Source: Peptoniphilus_A sp050943655
GTDB lineage: Bacteria > Bacillota > Clostridia > Tissierellales > Peptoniphilaceae
DNA: 35,889 nt
Assembly: GCF_050943655.1 (NCBI RefSeq)
Contig: NZ_JBMNPQ010000007.1
Location: 1 to 35,889 of the forward strand
Direction: 5' to 3'
The stretch's first letter is position 1. Every line of letters begins with the position of its first letter. The position numbers and the translations under genes were made by a program. Below, in pieces: positions 15,220 to 24,007 of the stretch. Below the pieces are notes generated by a model. It made no database searches. It had not been told where the DNA came from and saw only the letters and a program-made list of their open reading frames with translations.

Positions 15220-16260
15220 TTATAATTTGAGTTTTGAATTTTTTAAATTGTCTTTTAAAGAATAAATCGTCTTGCCACTAGAGAGTTTAACTGTCTCTGC
15301 GTGAAAGAGTGCTGATAAAACTGATTCTTCAATTGATTCAATTGATGCTCTAAACACATCGTTTATGTGCTCATCTGAAATGTATTTGATGTTGTGAAAA
15401 TCTTCATCTATTATTTTATTTGCAGTTGAAAAAGTAATAGCGATATCACCACTACCGCTTCCAATAATTGAACCAACATTTGCAAGAGCAACTGTAGCTC
15501 TTTTGGAAACTCTCTTAAGCTGGATGTTAGAAAGGGGAATGTCCGTTGCAATTACAATAATTATTGAACCCTTCTCTCTTTCTATTTCTTTATTTTTAAA
15601 AGATTCATACATCTCTCTTCCAATTTTTCGCCCGTCAATTTTTAAATCTTTAATTCTTCCAAAGTTAGAAAGGACTATTGAACCGAGAGTGTAGTCTTTA
15701 TCTAAAATATTTAAAACTCTAGACGATGAACCAATACCACCCTTAAGGCTCATGGTAATCATTCCAGTTCCTGCCCCAACAGAACCTTCAGAAAAATCCT
15801 CTGTCGCATTTAAAATTGCACGAGTCGCATGTATATCTTTAATTGCCATGGACCTCATGTCGTTAATGACTCCGTCGTTACATTCTGTCACTATTATATT
15901 TGGAGCTGGACTCTTCTTCCCAATGTTTTCGTATTTCGAAATCATATACTTATTAGTGCCACTTAAAACATCGCCAACAGACATAGTGTTAGTCATCATA
16001 ATCGGAGCCTCGAGAAGTCCCAACTCTTCAAGTTGAATTAGACCTGTTGATTTTCCATAGCCGTTAATCACTTCACAGGAGCAAAGTAGCTTTTCGTTAA
16101 ATACATCGCCTTCATGAGGTATTATTGCAGTGACGCCCGTTTGATTTATTTTATCCTTTATCGTAAAGTGCCCAACTTTTACGCCAGGCACATCGGTAAT
16201 CTTATTTAATTTTCCACTTTTAAAATCCCAAGTTTTAATTATATCTGATTTAATCCCCAT
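15220..16260 (-). CDS. P1-family (DmpA-type) aminopeptidase
   Basis: This 346-residue protein belongs to the DmpA/BapA family of N-terminal nucleophile aminopeptidases, which self-cleave into alpha and beta chains. The expected cleavage site is G231-S232 in GSIIIVIATDIPL, leaving S232 as the new N-terminal nucleophile of a 115-residue beta chain. Other family marks are ITDVPGVKVGH near 21-31, GAGTGM at 162-167, KGGIGSSSR at 173-181, and an ESIEESVLSALFHAE helix near 308-322. It may release N-terminal or D-amino acids from peptides in the cytoplasm. It starts 2 bases after the fabK stop and so is co-transcribed with it. Its own ribosome site (GGAA) is weak. Confidence 0.88.
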   Translation of the reverse strand: MGIKSDIIKTWDFKSGKLNKITDVPGVKVGHFTIKDKINQTGVTAIIPHEGDVFNEKLLCSCEVINGYGKSTGLIQLEELGLLEAPIMMTNTMSVGDVLSGTNKYMISKYENIGKKSPAPNIIVTECNDGVINDMRSMAIKDIHATRAILNATEDFSEGSVGAGTGMITMSLKGGIGSSSRVLNILDKDYTLGSIVLSNFGRIKDLKIDGRKIGREMYESFKNKEIEREKGSIIIVIATDIPLSNIQLKRVSKRATVALANVGSIIGSGSGDIAITFSTANKIIDEDFHNIKYISDEHINDVFRASIESIEESVLSALFHAETVKLSSGKTIYSLKDNLKNSKLKL

Positions 16261-16262
16261 AA

Positions 16263-17198
16263 TTAATTTCCATTTCTACACCAAAAATCTGTAAGCTCGT
16301 CATACTCCTTCATGATGTTTTCTATAATATCTTTTGCACTTTCAATCTCTGTCAAGTACTCCAAGCCTTCTCCTGCCATTATTGAGCCCCAGTCGCTGTC
16401 TCCATCTTTTACGGCTTTTAATGTAGATCCAACGGCATATTTTTCAAATTCTTCTACTCCTGCTCCTTTTAGTTCAAGCTCAAGTAGTTTATCTGTAAGA
16501 CTATTTTTTAAGCATCTAACTGGATGCGGTCCAGTTATTCCTGTTACAATTGTGTCTCTATCAGTTGCATCTATTAAAGCTTTTTTGAAGTTTTCGTGAA
16601 CTGGAGTCTCTTCTGCTACCAAAAATCTTGTTCCCATTTGCACTCCGCTTGCTCCCAAAATTTCTGCAGCAAAAATTTGTCTTGCTGTGTAAACGCCACC
16701 TGCTGCTACAACTGGGATGTTTACTGAACCAACTATTTCTGGAAGAGCTGCAAAAGTATTTAACTTTCCAATGTGTCCTCCAGCTTCTGCCCCTTCAAAA
16801 ACACAGGCATCTGCACCGAGACTCTCAACCTTCATTGCCATCTTCTTATTTGCAATAATTGGAATGACTTTTATACCATTTTCTTTCCAATATCCAATAT
16901 AAGGAGCTGGGTTTCCCGCACCACAAGTTACAATTTTAACTTTCTCTTCTACAACTAATTCTTTTAGTTCTTCTACATCGCTATGCATTATAACAACATT
17001 TACACCAAATGGTTTATCTGTAAGCTCTCTCATCTTGCGTATTTCCCTACGCACCTCTTCTGGTGTAAAACCACCAGTTGCAATCATGCCAAGTCCACCT
17101 GCGTTTGAAACTGCTGAGGCAATCTCAGATGTTGAAATATTTGCCATCGCGCCCTGCAGTATTGGATACTCTATGTTTAATAACTCTTGAATGTTCAT
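16263..17198 (-). CDS. fabK: Enoyl-ACP reductase II (FabK-like)
   Basis: This 311-residue FMN-dependent TIM-barrel enzyme resembles FabK, which completes fatty acid elongation by reducing enoyl-ACP. Typical stretches are IEYPILQGAMA at 9-19, SNAGGLGMI at 31-39, TDKPFGVNV at 60-68, GAGNP at 93-97, EAGGHIGK at 138-145 (H142 in the conserved GGHIGK motif) and GVQMGTRF at 185-192. Nitronate monooxygenases share this fold, but the GGHIGK stretch and overall match favour FabK. I chose ATG 17198 with GGGGGAG upstream. A TTG at 17213 would include that site. No other fatty-acid genes are nearby. The P1 peptidase gene follows directly. Confidence 0.82.
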   Translation of the reverse strand: MNIQELLNIEYPILQGAMANISTSEIASAVSNAGGLGMIATGGFTPEEVRREIRKMRELTDKPFGVNVVIMHSDVEELKELVVEEKVKIVTCGAGNPAPYIGYWKENGIKVIPIIANKKMAMKVESLGADACVFEGAEAGGHIGKLNTFAALPEIVGSVNIPVVAAGGVYTARQIFAAEILGASGVQMGTRFLVAEETPVHENFKKALIDATDRDTIVTGITGPHPVRCLKNSLTDKLLELELKGAGVEEFEKYAVGSTLKAVKDGDSDWGSIMAGEGLEYLTEIESAKDIIENIMKEYDELTDFWCRNGN

Positions 17199-17233
17199 AA
17201 TTTTCTCCCCCAAATTAGTCTACATTTTTATAT

Positions 17234-17264
17234 TTTATACCCAATAACTTTCTCGCAGACTCAA
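17234..17264 (-). promoter_or_regulatory. Possible promoter for fabK
   Basis: On the minus strand TTGAGT, a 19-base spacer and TATAAA lie just after the phoR terminator and about 36 bases upstream of the fabK ATG. The spacing is poor. Confidence 0.3.
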
Positions 17265-17276
17265 AACTCTGAATAT

Positions 17277-17300
17277 AAAAAAGTCCACCCTGAGGTGGAC
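17277..17300 (-). terminator. Terminator of the pst-pho operon
   Basis: On the minus strand GTCCACC pairs with GGTGGAC (17300-17294 with 17289-17283), followed by six T's. It lies a few bases after the phoR stop. Confidence 0.85.
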
Positions 17301-17311
17301 CCACACTTTTA

Positions 17312-19027
17312 TCATGAAGTTTTTGTATCTTTGTCTTTATCTTTTTCTTTTTCTTCAACTCTATCTTTTTTTAGAGTTATTCTAAATCTAGTTCCAATAT
17401 CAATCTTAGAACTAATTTCTAGCTTACCATCAATTGACTGCATGATGTGTTTTACAATTGAAAGCCCAAGGCCTGTTCCTCCAATTTTTCTTGAGCGCGA
17501 CTTGTCAACTCTATAAAATCTTTCGAAAATTCTATTTAAGTCGTTATTTGAAATACCAATTCCCGTATCTCTTATCTCAACGACAACAGTTTTTTCGTGG
17601 TCTTCTATATTAATTGAAAGGGATCCTTTGTCTCTATTATACTTAATTCCGTTGTTAATAATATTGCCAAATAATTCCCACATCATGGTCTTGTTTTCAA
17701 TTATTGTGCCATCGCCTGTAAGAGTTACAGAAATATTTTTCTCTTCTACAAGACTTTCGTTAGCTTTTATCAAATCTCTCATGAGTTTATTTAAATCTAT
17801 CTCTTCCCTTGTAAAGCTTACGTCGCTGTCAAGTTCAGAAATCTTCATTATGTCCTCAATAAGAGTAAGAAGCCTCTTGGAGTCGTTGTAAATTAATTTG
17901 TAGAATTCTTGTTTGTTCTCATCGTCGACCATATCGTTTACGAGAAGTTCAGAAAATCCGCAAATTGATGTCAGTGGAGTCTTTAATTCGTGACTTACGT
18001 TAGAAGAAAACTCTTCACGCATCTTAAGAGCCCTTATCTCTTCTGTCTCGTCAATAAATAAAAGGACAACTCCCTTAACTCTTTTGTCTTCAAAAACTGG
18101 ATTGATGTAAGTTTTAAATTTTCTATCATTGATATCAGAAATTGTCTCTCTGCTGTCACCACGTAGTGCCTTTTCAATTAAATTTATAAGCTCTTCATCT
18201 CTTATTAAATTCAAAATACTTTCGCCAATGAAGTTTCTCTTGGCATCAAATAATTTTTCGGCAGAATTGTTTACAGATAGCAGATTTTTATTTTCATCAA
18301 TTATTATCAAAGCTTCTTTCATATTTCTTAGAATTGTTTGAATCGTGTCCTTCTCTCTTTTTAATTCCTTTAAATTATCTTTTATGACATTGTTTTGTTT
18401 ATTTATTTTCGTTATGAAAGGACTTAGTTCTGGAAATTTTAGAACATCTATATTTGTAAGATCTTCGTCAAGATTATTTAAAGGCGCGAAAGTTTTTTTA
18501 GTGACCTTACGAGATATTACAGATCCAATTAGAAATATAAGAAGTGTGAGAATTAAATCAATTGGTAAAACTTTAATAAATGCACCAACTAAATTGTCCA
18601 TTTCTCTGGCAATTCTAATTACATCTCCATTATCTAGTTCTCTCGATACATAATATAAATCCTTAGATAAAGTTGTTGAGTATCTAACTACTTGTGCAAA
18701 TCCTGTTTCCTTTGCCTTAATTACCTCTGGTCTATCGGCATGAGTTGGCAAAAATTTTGCATTTTGTGAGCTGTCAAAAATAACTTCACCGCTGCCTTTA
18801 ATGAGAGTGATCCTAACATCTTTTCGACCCTTTGAAATTTTTTCAAGTAGATCAATGTCTTCTCCATACTTGTCCAAAGTCTTCTCAATGGAAAAGAGCA
18901 TATCATCTAAGTCTTCATTTGACCTTGTTACGTATACAGAATAATACACAAACATTGAGGCAATAGTTGAAAGAAAGAGAACTAAAAAAGAAATTCCAAG
19001 TAAATATTTATTAAAATTTTTTCTCAT
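17312..19027 (-). CDS. phoR: Phosphate-responsive sensor histidine kinase (PhoR-like)
   Basis: This is a 571-residue membrane kinase. Transmembrane segments at about 10-30 and 154-172 flank an extracytoplasmic domain. A HAMP-like linker and a PAS domain (about 225-335) follow. The phospho-acceptor is H346 in SHELKTPLTS. The ATPase domain shows the N-box around ELFGNIINNGIKYN (451-464), the G1 box DTGIG (487-491) and the G2 box GGTGLGL (516-522). The C-terminus is a charged lysine/aspartate tail. ATG 19027 shares one base with the response-regulator stop (TAATG). Location at the end of the pst operon supports a PhoR role. WalK is an alternative architecture match, but the context argues against it. 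Confidence 0.88.
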   Translation of the reverse strand: MRKNFNKYLLGISFLVLFLSTIASMFVYYSVYVTRSNEDLDDMLFSIEKTLDKYGEDIDLLEKISKGRKDVRITLIKGSGEVIFDSSQNAKFLPTHADRPEVIKAKETGFAQVVRYSTTLSKDLYYVSRELDNGDVIRIAREMDNLVGAFIKVLPIDLILTLLIFLIGSVISRKVTKKTFAPLNNLDEDLTNIDVLKFPELSPFITKINKQNNVIKDNLKELKREKDTIQTILRNMKEALIIIDENKNLLSVNNSAEKLFDAKRNFIGESILNLIRDEELINLIEKALRGDSRETISDINDRKFKTYINPVFEDKRVKGVVLLFIDETEEIRALKMREEFSSNVSHELKTPLTSICGFSELLVNDMVDDENKQEFYKLIYNDSKRLLTLIEDIMKISELDSDVSFTREEIDLNKLMRDLIKANESLVEEKNISVTLTGDGTIIENKTMMWELFGNIINNGIKYNRDKGSLSINIEDHEKTVVVEIRDTGIGISNNDLNRIFERFYRVDKSRSRKIGGTGLGLSIVKHIMQSIDGKLEISSKIDIGTRFRITLKKDRVEEKEKDKDKDTKTS

Positions 19028-19707
19028 TACTCTTTGCTAGATAGCATATAACCTACGCCTCTTATAGTTTTTATATACTTTCTCTTTTCTTTTAATTTAT
19101 CTCTTAAAAGCTTAATGTGCATGTCCACAGTTCTCGTTTCGCCTTCATAATCATATCCCCAAATATAAGTTAAAAGCTTCTCACGAGAAATTACAATGTC
19201 TTTGTTTAAAACTAAATATTTTAAAAGTTCATACTCTTTAAAAGTAAAACTAACTTGCTCGCCGTCAATTGTAACAATTCTTTTTAAATCGTCTATGACT
19301 ATTCCGTTAAATTCAAGTAAATTTTCTTTACTTCCCTCTGACTCAATTCTTCTTGCAATGGCACCTACTCTTGAGATAAGTTCCATTACAGAAAAGGGCT
19401 TTTTGATATAATCATCTGCTCCAAGATCAAGTGCTGATATAATATCATACTCTGTTGTCTTGGCAGTAATCATAATAACCCCAGTCTTTTTAGTCTGAGG
19501 ATTTTCTTTAATTCTCTTTAGAATTTCAATTCCATCAATATCTGGAAGCATGATATCCAAAAGAACTAAATCAGCAGGCTTCTCCATATTCTCTTTGAAA
19601 AAATCCTCGCCATTTTCAAAGCACTTTACCTCGTAGCCTTTACTGGCAAGAGAATATTCAATTAGTTTTAAGATCGAAAGATCATCTTCTACAACATAAA
19701 TTAACAT
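19027..19707 (-). CDS. phoP: Response regulator, OmpR family (PhoP/PhoB-like)
   Basis: This is a 226-residue two-component regulator. The receiver domain has the acidic pair D8/D9, the phosphorylation site D51 in LLDIMLPDIDG, T81 and K103 (IKKPF). The C-terminal winged helix (about 128-225) includes RTVDMHIKLLRDKL, the OmpR-type recognition region. It starts 4 bases after phoU, with AAAGGAT upstream. By context it should bind the TTTACA repeats upstream of pstS. The kinase PhoR is encoded directly after it. Confidence 0.9.
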   Translation of the reverse strand: MLIYVVEDDLSILKLIEYSLASKGYEVKCFENGEDFFKENMEKPADLVLLDIMLPDIDGIEILKRIKENPQTKKTGVIMITAKTTEYDIISALDLGADDYIKKPFSVMELISRVGAIARRIESEGSKENLLEFNGIVIDDLKRIVTIDGEQVSFTFKEYELLKYLVLNKDIVISREKLLTYIWGYDYEGETRTVDMHIKLLRDKLKEKRKYIKTIRGVGYMLSSKE

Positions 19708-19711
19708 ACAA

Positions 19712-20341
19712 TCATCCTTTTATTGAAAAAATTACCCAGTTTGAAATATTTACAGCGTGATCGGCAATCCTTTCTAAATATTTTGCAATCATTAAAAAAT
19801 CAATTGCAGCTTCGGGGTCGAAATCTGATTTTATTATATCAATTATCTCGTCTCTTATCATCACAAAATAATTATCTACAACATCATCTTCTTTTTCAAT
19901 CTGCATAGCAGATTCAATATCTCTATTGACAAAGGAATTAATTGCATTGTTTACTATTTCTATTGTAGAATCTGCCATTTTTTTAATTAGAGGAAATTTG
20001 TTTTGTCCATAATTATCTGGAAGAATCATGCAGATTTCAGCAATGTCTCTTGAGTTATCGCCAATTCTTTCCATGTCAGTAATCATCTTAAGTGCCGCAG
20101 AAATTCTTCTAAGATCTCCAGCAGCTGGTTGCTGTTCAACAAAAAGTTTTAGGCAATGTTTTTGAATTATTTCTTCATAAACGTCGATTTTTTCTTCGAA
20201 CTTTAATACTTCTTGTGCAACTTGTGGATCTTTTTTATCTAAAAGCGAAATGGCTTTTTTAATTGCATTTTCGTTAAGCATAGCCATTTCTAAAAGTAAA
20301 TTATTAAGATATTTTAAATCTTCATCGAATCTCTTTCTCAT
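19712..20341 (-). CDS. phoU: Phosphate transport regulator PhoU
   Basis: This 209-residue protein is the all-helical PhoU that couples the Pst transporter to PhoR signalling and restrains phosphate uptake. Two repeated three-helix units are visible. Each ends in a metal-binding motif, MERIGDNSRDIAE in the first and LERIADHAVNIS in the second. I chose ATG 20341, two bases after the pstB stop, with AGGAAGG inside pstB as the probable binding site. The longer frame from 20365 would start within pstB. Order and overlap indicate one transcript with pstSCAB and phoPR. Confidence 0.92.
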   Translation of the reverse strand: MRKRFDEDLKYLNNLLLEMAMLNENAIKKAISLLDKKDPQVAQEVLKFEEKIDVYEEIIQKHCLKLFVEQQPAAGDLRRISAALKMITDMERIGDNSRDIAEICMILPDNYGQNKFPLIKKMADSTIEIVNNAINSFVNRDIESAMQIEKEDDVVDNYFVMIRDEIIDIIKSDFDPEAAIDFLMIAKYLERIADHAVNISNWVIFSIKG

Positions 20342-20342
20342 A

Positions 20343-21098
20343 TCAACCAAACCTTCCTGTAACATAAAGTTCTGTCTTTTCTTCCTTAGGGTTTGTGAAA
20401 ATATTTATAGTTTCGTCATATTCTACAATTACACCGTTTAAGAAGAAAGCAGTTTTATCAGATATTCTAGTGGCTTGTTGCATGTTATGAGTTACGATTA
20501 CGATAGTATATTCGTCTTTTAATTGTTCTGTAAGTTCCTCTATTTTACCAGTTGAAATTGGGTCAAGAGCAGAAGTCGGCTCATCCATTAATATTATTTC
20601 TGGATTAACTGCAAGAGCTCTTGCGATACAAAGTCTTTGTTGTTGTCCACCTGAAAGAGATAGAGCTGATTTTTTAAGATCATCTTTAACTTCTTCCCAT
20701 ATTGCAGCTTGCTTAAGTGAATTTTCTACAATTTCATCAAGCTTAGCTTTATTTTTTATACCATGAGTCTTTGGTCCATAAGCAATATTTTCATAGATGC
20801 TCATTGGGAATGGATTTGGTTGTTGAAATACCATTCCAACTCTCTTTCTAAGTTTATTTACATCATAATTTTTGGCGTAAATATCTTCTCCATCAAGAGT
20901 TATTTTTCCATCAATTTTACAACCCACTACTAAATCGTTCATTCTATTTAAACACTTTAATAATGTTGACTTTCCACAGCCACTTGGCCCTATAAAGGAA
21001 AGTATTTCGTTTTTAAATATATTTAAATTTATATTGTGTAAAGCTTGAAAATCTCCGTAATATAGATCGAGATTTTCCACCTTCATTTTTTCTTCCAA
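20343..21098 (-). CDS. pstB: Phosphate ABC transporter ATP-binding protein
   Basis: This 251-residue ATPase powers phosphate import through PstCA. Walker A is GPSGCGKST at 37-45, the PstB-type stretch FQQPNPFPMSIYENIAYG spans 91-108, the signature is LSGGQQQR at 148-155, and Walker B is IILMDE at 168-173. H-loop ITHN-like sequence (VTHNMQQATRISD) follows. The start is TTG at 21098, about 10 bases after GGAGG. The ATG at 21086 (codon 5) is an alternative. It begins 2 bases after the pstA stop. Confidence 0.95.
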   Translation of the reverse strand: MEEKMKVENLDLYYGDFQALHNINLNIFKNEILSFIGPSGCGKSTLLKCLNRMNDLVVGCKIDGKITLDGEDIYAKNYDVNKLRKRVGMVFQQPNPFPMSIYENIAYGPKTHGIKNKAKLDEIVENSLKQAAIWEEVKDDLKKSALSLSGGQQQRLCIARALAVNPEIILMDEPTSALDPISTGKIEELTEQLKDEYTIVIVTHNMQQATRISDKTAFFLNGVIVEYDETINIFTNPKEEKTELYVTGRFG

Positions 21099-21100
21099 AA

Positions 21101-21991
21101 TTATTTTACCTCCGAAAGTTTTTCCGCAAGTTTTGTAGATGCATAATTAATTATTAATACTAAAACTAATAGCACCATTCCTGTTGCATATGCCTCGCCA
21201 ACATGAAGACCTTCTGAAGAAAGCACATACATGTGAAGTGCCAAAGTTCTTGAAGAAGATGATAATGATGTTGGTAGTGATGTCGCCGTTCCCAAAGTGT
21301 ACATTAGTGCAGCTGTTTCACCAACTACACGACCAATTGATAAAATTATTCCTGATAAAATCCCAGGTATTGCAATTGGAAGTACTACTCTAAAAATTGT
21401 TCTAAGCTTTCCAGCTCCTAGTGCAAAAGATCCTTGTCTAATAGAAGGATGAATTGACTTAAGTGCCTCTTCTGTTGCTCTCATTATAATTGGAAGTATC
21501 ATGATTGATACAGTTAAAACACCAGATATAACTGAGAAGCCCATTTTTAATTTAATTCCAAAGAATAACATCCCAAAAAGTCCATAGACAATTGATGGAA
21601 TACCTGCAAGAGTTTCTGTTGCAAGTCTTATTCCTTGAACTAATTTATTTTCTGTAGCTGTATATTCAACTAAGAATATTGCTGTGAAAATTCCAATTGG
21701 AGACGCAAACAAAATTGATAGAGCTACAGTTATAAGAGTTGTAACAATTGCTGGTCCCATGGACACATTCTCTGTAGTGTAGTTCATAGAAAGCATTTCG
21801 GGGCTAAAGTTAAATATTCCCTTGGCAACTACGAAGGCTACTATAAATACAAGGATTATAAAAGTAGATGCACTAAAGAGTCTTGTAAAAATTCTATAAA
21901 AGGAAACTTTTTTAACAAATTTTAAAAACAAGATAGCTGCTATAAAAAATATTAAAATTCCTATTGTAATTAGCTTAGCTATTTTGATCAC
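21101..21991 (-). CDS. pstA: Phosphate ABC transporter permease PstA
   Basis: This is a 296-residue inner-membrane permease with about six transmembrane helices. The ABC-permease coupling loop is seen at EEALKSIHPSIRQGSFALGAGKL (split by EAL and LGAG). The stretches GIPSIVYGLFGMLFFG and VGETAALMYTLG are characteristic of PstA. The start is GTG at 21991, with AAGGAG directly in front and 17 bases inside the end of pstC, so the exact start is slightly uncertain. It pairs with PstC to form the phosphate channel. Confidence 0.92.
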   Translation of the reverse strand: MIKIAKLITIGILIFFIAAILFLKFVKKVSFYRIFTRLFSASTFIILVFIVAFVVAKGIFNFSPEMLSMNYTTENVSMGPAIVTTLITVALSILFASPIGIFTAIFLVEYTATENKLVQGIRLATETLAGIPSIVYGLFGMLFFGIKLKMGFSVISGVLTVSIMILPIIMRATEEALKSIHPSIRQGSFALGAGKLRTIFRVVLPIAIPGILSGIILSIGRVVGETAALMYTLGTATSLPTSLSSSSRTLALHMYVLSSEGLHVGEAYATGMVLLVLVLIINYASTKLAEKLSEVK

Positions 21992-22883
21992 TCCTTCTCT
22001 TCATAACAAAGAATCCAATATTTATTATTAGAATGAAGATAAATAGAACTGCCGCTGTAGCTATAAGAGCTTGTCTGTGATCTCCTGCTGCATAAGCCAT
22101 TTCCAAAACTATGTTTGTTGTCATAGTTCTCATTCCCTTTAAAATATTAAATGTAAGTCTTGTTTGGTTACCTGCAACTAGAATTACTGCCATTGTCTCC
22201 CCAATTGCTCTACCTATTCCAAGAATAATTCCTGCAAAAATTCCTGATTTTGCAGTAGGAACCATTACTCTTGTAATTGTTTCATCGTGAGTTGCTCCAA
22301 GTGAAAGTGATCCTTGGTAATAAGATTTTGGTACAGTTCTAAGAGAGGATTCAGCCATTGATATTATTGTTGGCAAAATCATAATTAATAGAAGTTCCGA
22401 TGCAGTTAACATATTCATTCCCGTACCGCCAAATAGTTGTTTGTTTATTGGCACTATAATAGTTAGTGCGAAGAAACCATAAACTATTGAAGGTATTCCA
22501 GTCATAAGGTTAAGTGCTGGTTTTAAAACTTTGTAAATTCTTTTTGGGCAATCAAATGCAAGATAACATGATACCATTATTGCTATTGGAACTGCTGCAA
22601 CTGATGATAGAACTGTAATTATTACAGAACCCATTACCATTGGCAAAATACCATAGCTTGGTGGTTTGTTTGCTGGAGCCCATTTGTCGTTTAATAGAAA
22701 TTCTTTTACTCCAACTTTAGATATGAATGTAAAAGAATCTTTGAAAATAAAGACGCATATTAGCAGCAAAAAGAAAATTGACAGTATAGAACAAAGCAGG
22801 AAGAAATATTTAAATACTTCTTCCTTAGTAAATGCTTTGACTTGGTTGTTTTTGCTGGCAGACGCCTTATTGATGTCTTCCAT
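21975..22883 (-). CDS. pstC: Phosphate ABC transporter permease PstC
   Basis: This permease of about 302 residues has six transmembrane helices and the PstC marks MTGIPSIVYGFFAL, the coupling loop SSLRTVPKSYYQGSLSLGA and GRAIGETMAVILVAGN. I chose ATG 22883, which has AAAGGAT about 8 bases upstream. A TTG at 22904 and an ATG at 22892 are in frame but lack a good binding site. It follows pstS by about 23 bases and overlaps pstA. Confidence 0.92.
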   Translation of the reverse strand: MEDINKASASKNNQVKAFTKEEVFKYFFLLCSILSIFFLLLICVFIFKDSFTFISKVGVKEFLLNDKWAPANKPPSYGILPMVMGSVIITVLSSVAAVPIAIMVSCYLAFDCPKRIYKVLKPALNLMTGIPSIVYGFFALTIIVPINKQLFGGTGMNMLTASELLLIMILPTIISMAESSLRTVPKSYYQGSLSLGATHDETITRVMVPTAKSGIFAGIILGIGRAIGETMAVILVAGNQTRLTFNILKGMRTMTTNIVLEMAYAAGDHRQALIATAAVLFIFILIINIGFFVMKRRSDQNS

Positions 22884-22906
22884 TTGTTTCATCCTTTTAT
22901 CCAAGA

Positions 22907-23827
22907 TTATTTAGAGATTTCTGACCATTCAGTAACTTTTCCAGTGAAAATGTCTTTTAGATTTTCCATAGTTACATCTTCTGTTGCGTTATCTTTGTTT
23001 ACGATAACTGCGATACCATCGATTGCGATTACCATTGATTTAACTTCTGATTTTTCTTCATCTTTTAATTCTCTTGAAGCCATACCGATTTGAGCTGTTC
23101 CTTCGATTGCAGCTGTCATACCTGCTGATGATCCGTTTGCTTGGATATCTGCGTCAAATTTAGGGTTAAGAGCTTTATATGCTTCTACAAGTTTTTCCAT
23201 AAGTGGTGCAACTGATGTTGAACCTGCAATTGAAATGTGTGCATCGTTGTCGATTGGTTCGTAAGTTTCAGTAGTTTCTTCTTCGATATATCCTTCATCA
23301 GCAACAATTTTTTGTCCTTGTTCAGACATAATGAATTTGATAAAGTCGTTTGTTTTTTCATCGATATCTTCTTTAAATGCAATGTTAAATGGTCTTGCTA
23401 GTTTGTAGTCTCCAGATTTAATATCTTCTGGATTAGCTTCTACTCCGTCAACTTTAAGTGCTTTAACAGTGTCGTTTAAAGAACCTAGTGAGATATAACC
23501 AATACTTTCAGCGTCATTTTGAACAGTTGTAAGAACTGCATCTGTTGATGATTGAACTGAAGCTTCTTCGTAAGTGTTGTCAACTTCGTTGTCTCCATCT
23601 TTTTCAAGTACGCCAGTAAGTTCTGTGAATGCTGATCTTGTACCTGAACCTTGTTCTCTTGAGATAACATTAATTGTTCCAAGGTCAGCTGATGCTTCTG
23701 TAGCTGGTTTGTTGTTAGCACCTTCGTTAGCTTGTTTGTCATTTGCTTGTTTGTTTCCGCCACAAGCTACAAGAGATGCTGCAAGAGCAATAATCATACC
23801 TAGTTTTCCAAATTTTTTAATTTCCAA
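22907..23827 (-). CDS. pstS: Phosphate-binding lipoprotein PstS, permuted order
   Basis: This is a 306-residue exported phosphate-binding protein. The lipobox LVAC spans 19-22 (C22), and an Asn/Lys/Ala-rich linker follows. The phosphate-binding elements appear in swapped order relative to E. coli PstS. ISREQGSGTR (55-64) and the VKALKVDGV region (121-129) come first. AGSTSVAPL (201-209), NGSSAGMTAAIEGTAQIG (231-248) and the DIFTGKVTEWSEISK end come last. To my recollection, streptococcal PstS has the same permuted order. The start is TTG at 23827, about 9 bases after GAAAGGA. C-ending codons suggest strong expression. It is the first gene of the pst-pho operon. Confidence 0.9.
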   Translation of the reverse strand: MEIKKFGKLGMIIALAASLVACGGNKQANDKQANEGANNKPATEASADLGTINVISREQGSGTRSAFTELTGVLEKDGDNEVDNTYEEASVQSSTDAVLTTVQNDAESIGYISLGSLNDTVKALKVDGVEANPEDIKSGDYKLARPFNIAFKEDIDEKTNDFIKFIMSEQGQKIVADEGYIEEETTETYEPIDNDAHISIAGSTSVAPLMEKLVEAYKALNPKFDADIQANGSSAGMTAAIEGTAQIGMASRELKDEEKSEVKSMVIAIDGIAVIVNKDNATEDVTMENLKDIFTGKVTEWSEISK

Positions 23828-23876
23828 TCTCTTTCATCCTTTCAAATAATTATTATATTGAATTTATTTCATGTTC

Positions 23877-23930
23877 ATTATAAGAATTGTTTGTAAATTA
23901 AAAAGCCGGGAAATGTAAAGAGTTTGTAAA
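23877..23930 (-). promoter_or_regulatory. Pho-box promoter of the pst-pho operon
   Basis: Three exact TTTACA hexamers lie on the minus strand at 23930-23925, 23919-23914 and 23897-23892. The first two are 11 bases apart start to start and the third is 22 further, so all share one 11-base register. This matches the PhoP-box rule known from Bacillus (TTHACA repeats with 5-base gaps). A TATAAT at 23882-23877 follows. A start about 7 bases later would put the boxes at roughly -22 to -60. A second TATAAT lies at 23857-23852. A fourth TTTACA at 23960-23955 is out of register. Confidence 0.7.
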
Positions 23931-23973
23931 ATATTTTAAGGACTCCATATACATTGTAAATTTTAAAATACAT

Positions 23974-24002
23974 TAAAAAAATCTGCCACATTAGCGGCAG
24001 AT
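23974..24002 (-). terminator. Terminator of the ABC exporter operon
   Basis: On the minus strand ATCTGCC pairs with GGCAGAT (24002-23996 with 23987-23981), followed by seven T's. It separates the exporter operon from the pst promoter. Confidence 0.8.
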
Positions 24003-24007
24003 TCTCC

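Noticed and set aside
17312..19707. WalKR rather than PhoPR
   Set aside because: The kinase has the TM-loop-TM, PAS, HisKA layout of both, but the genes end a pst-phoU operon with Pho boxes and no yycH/yycI-like genes follow.
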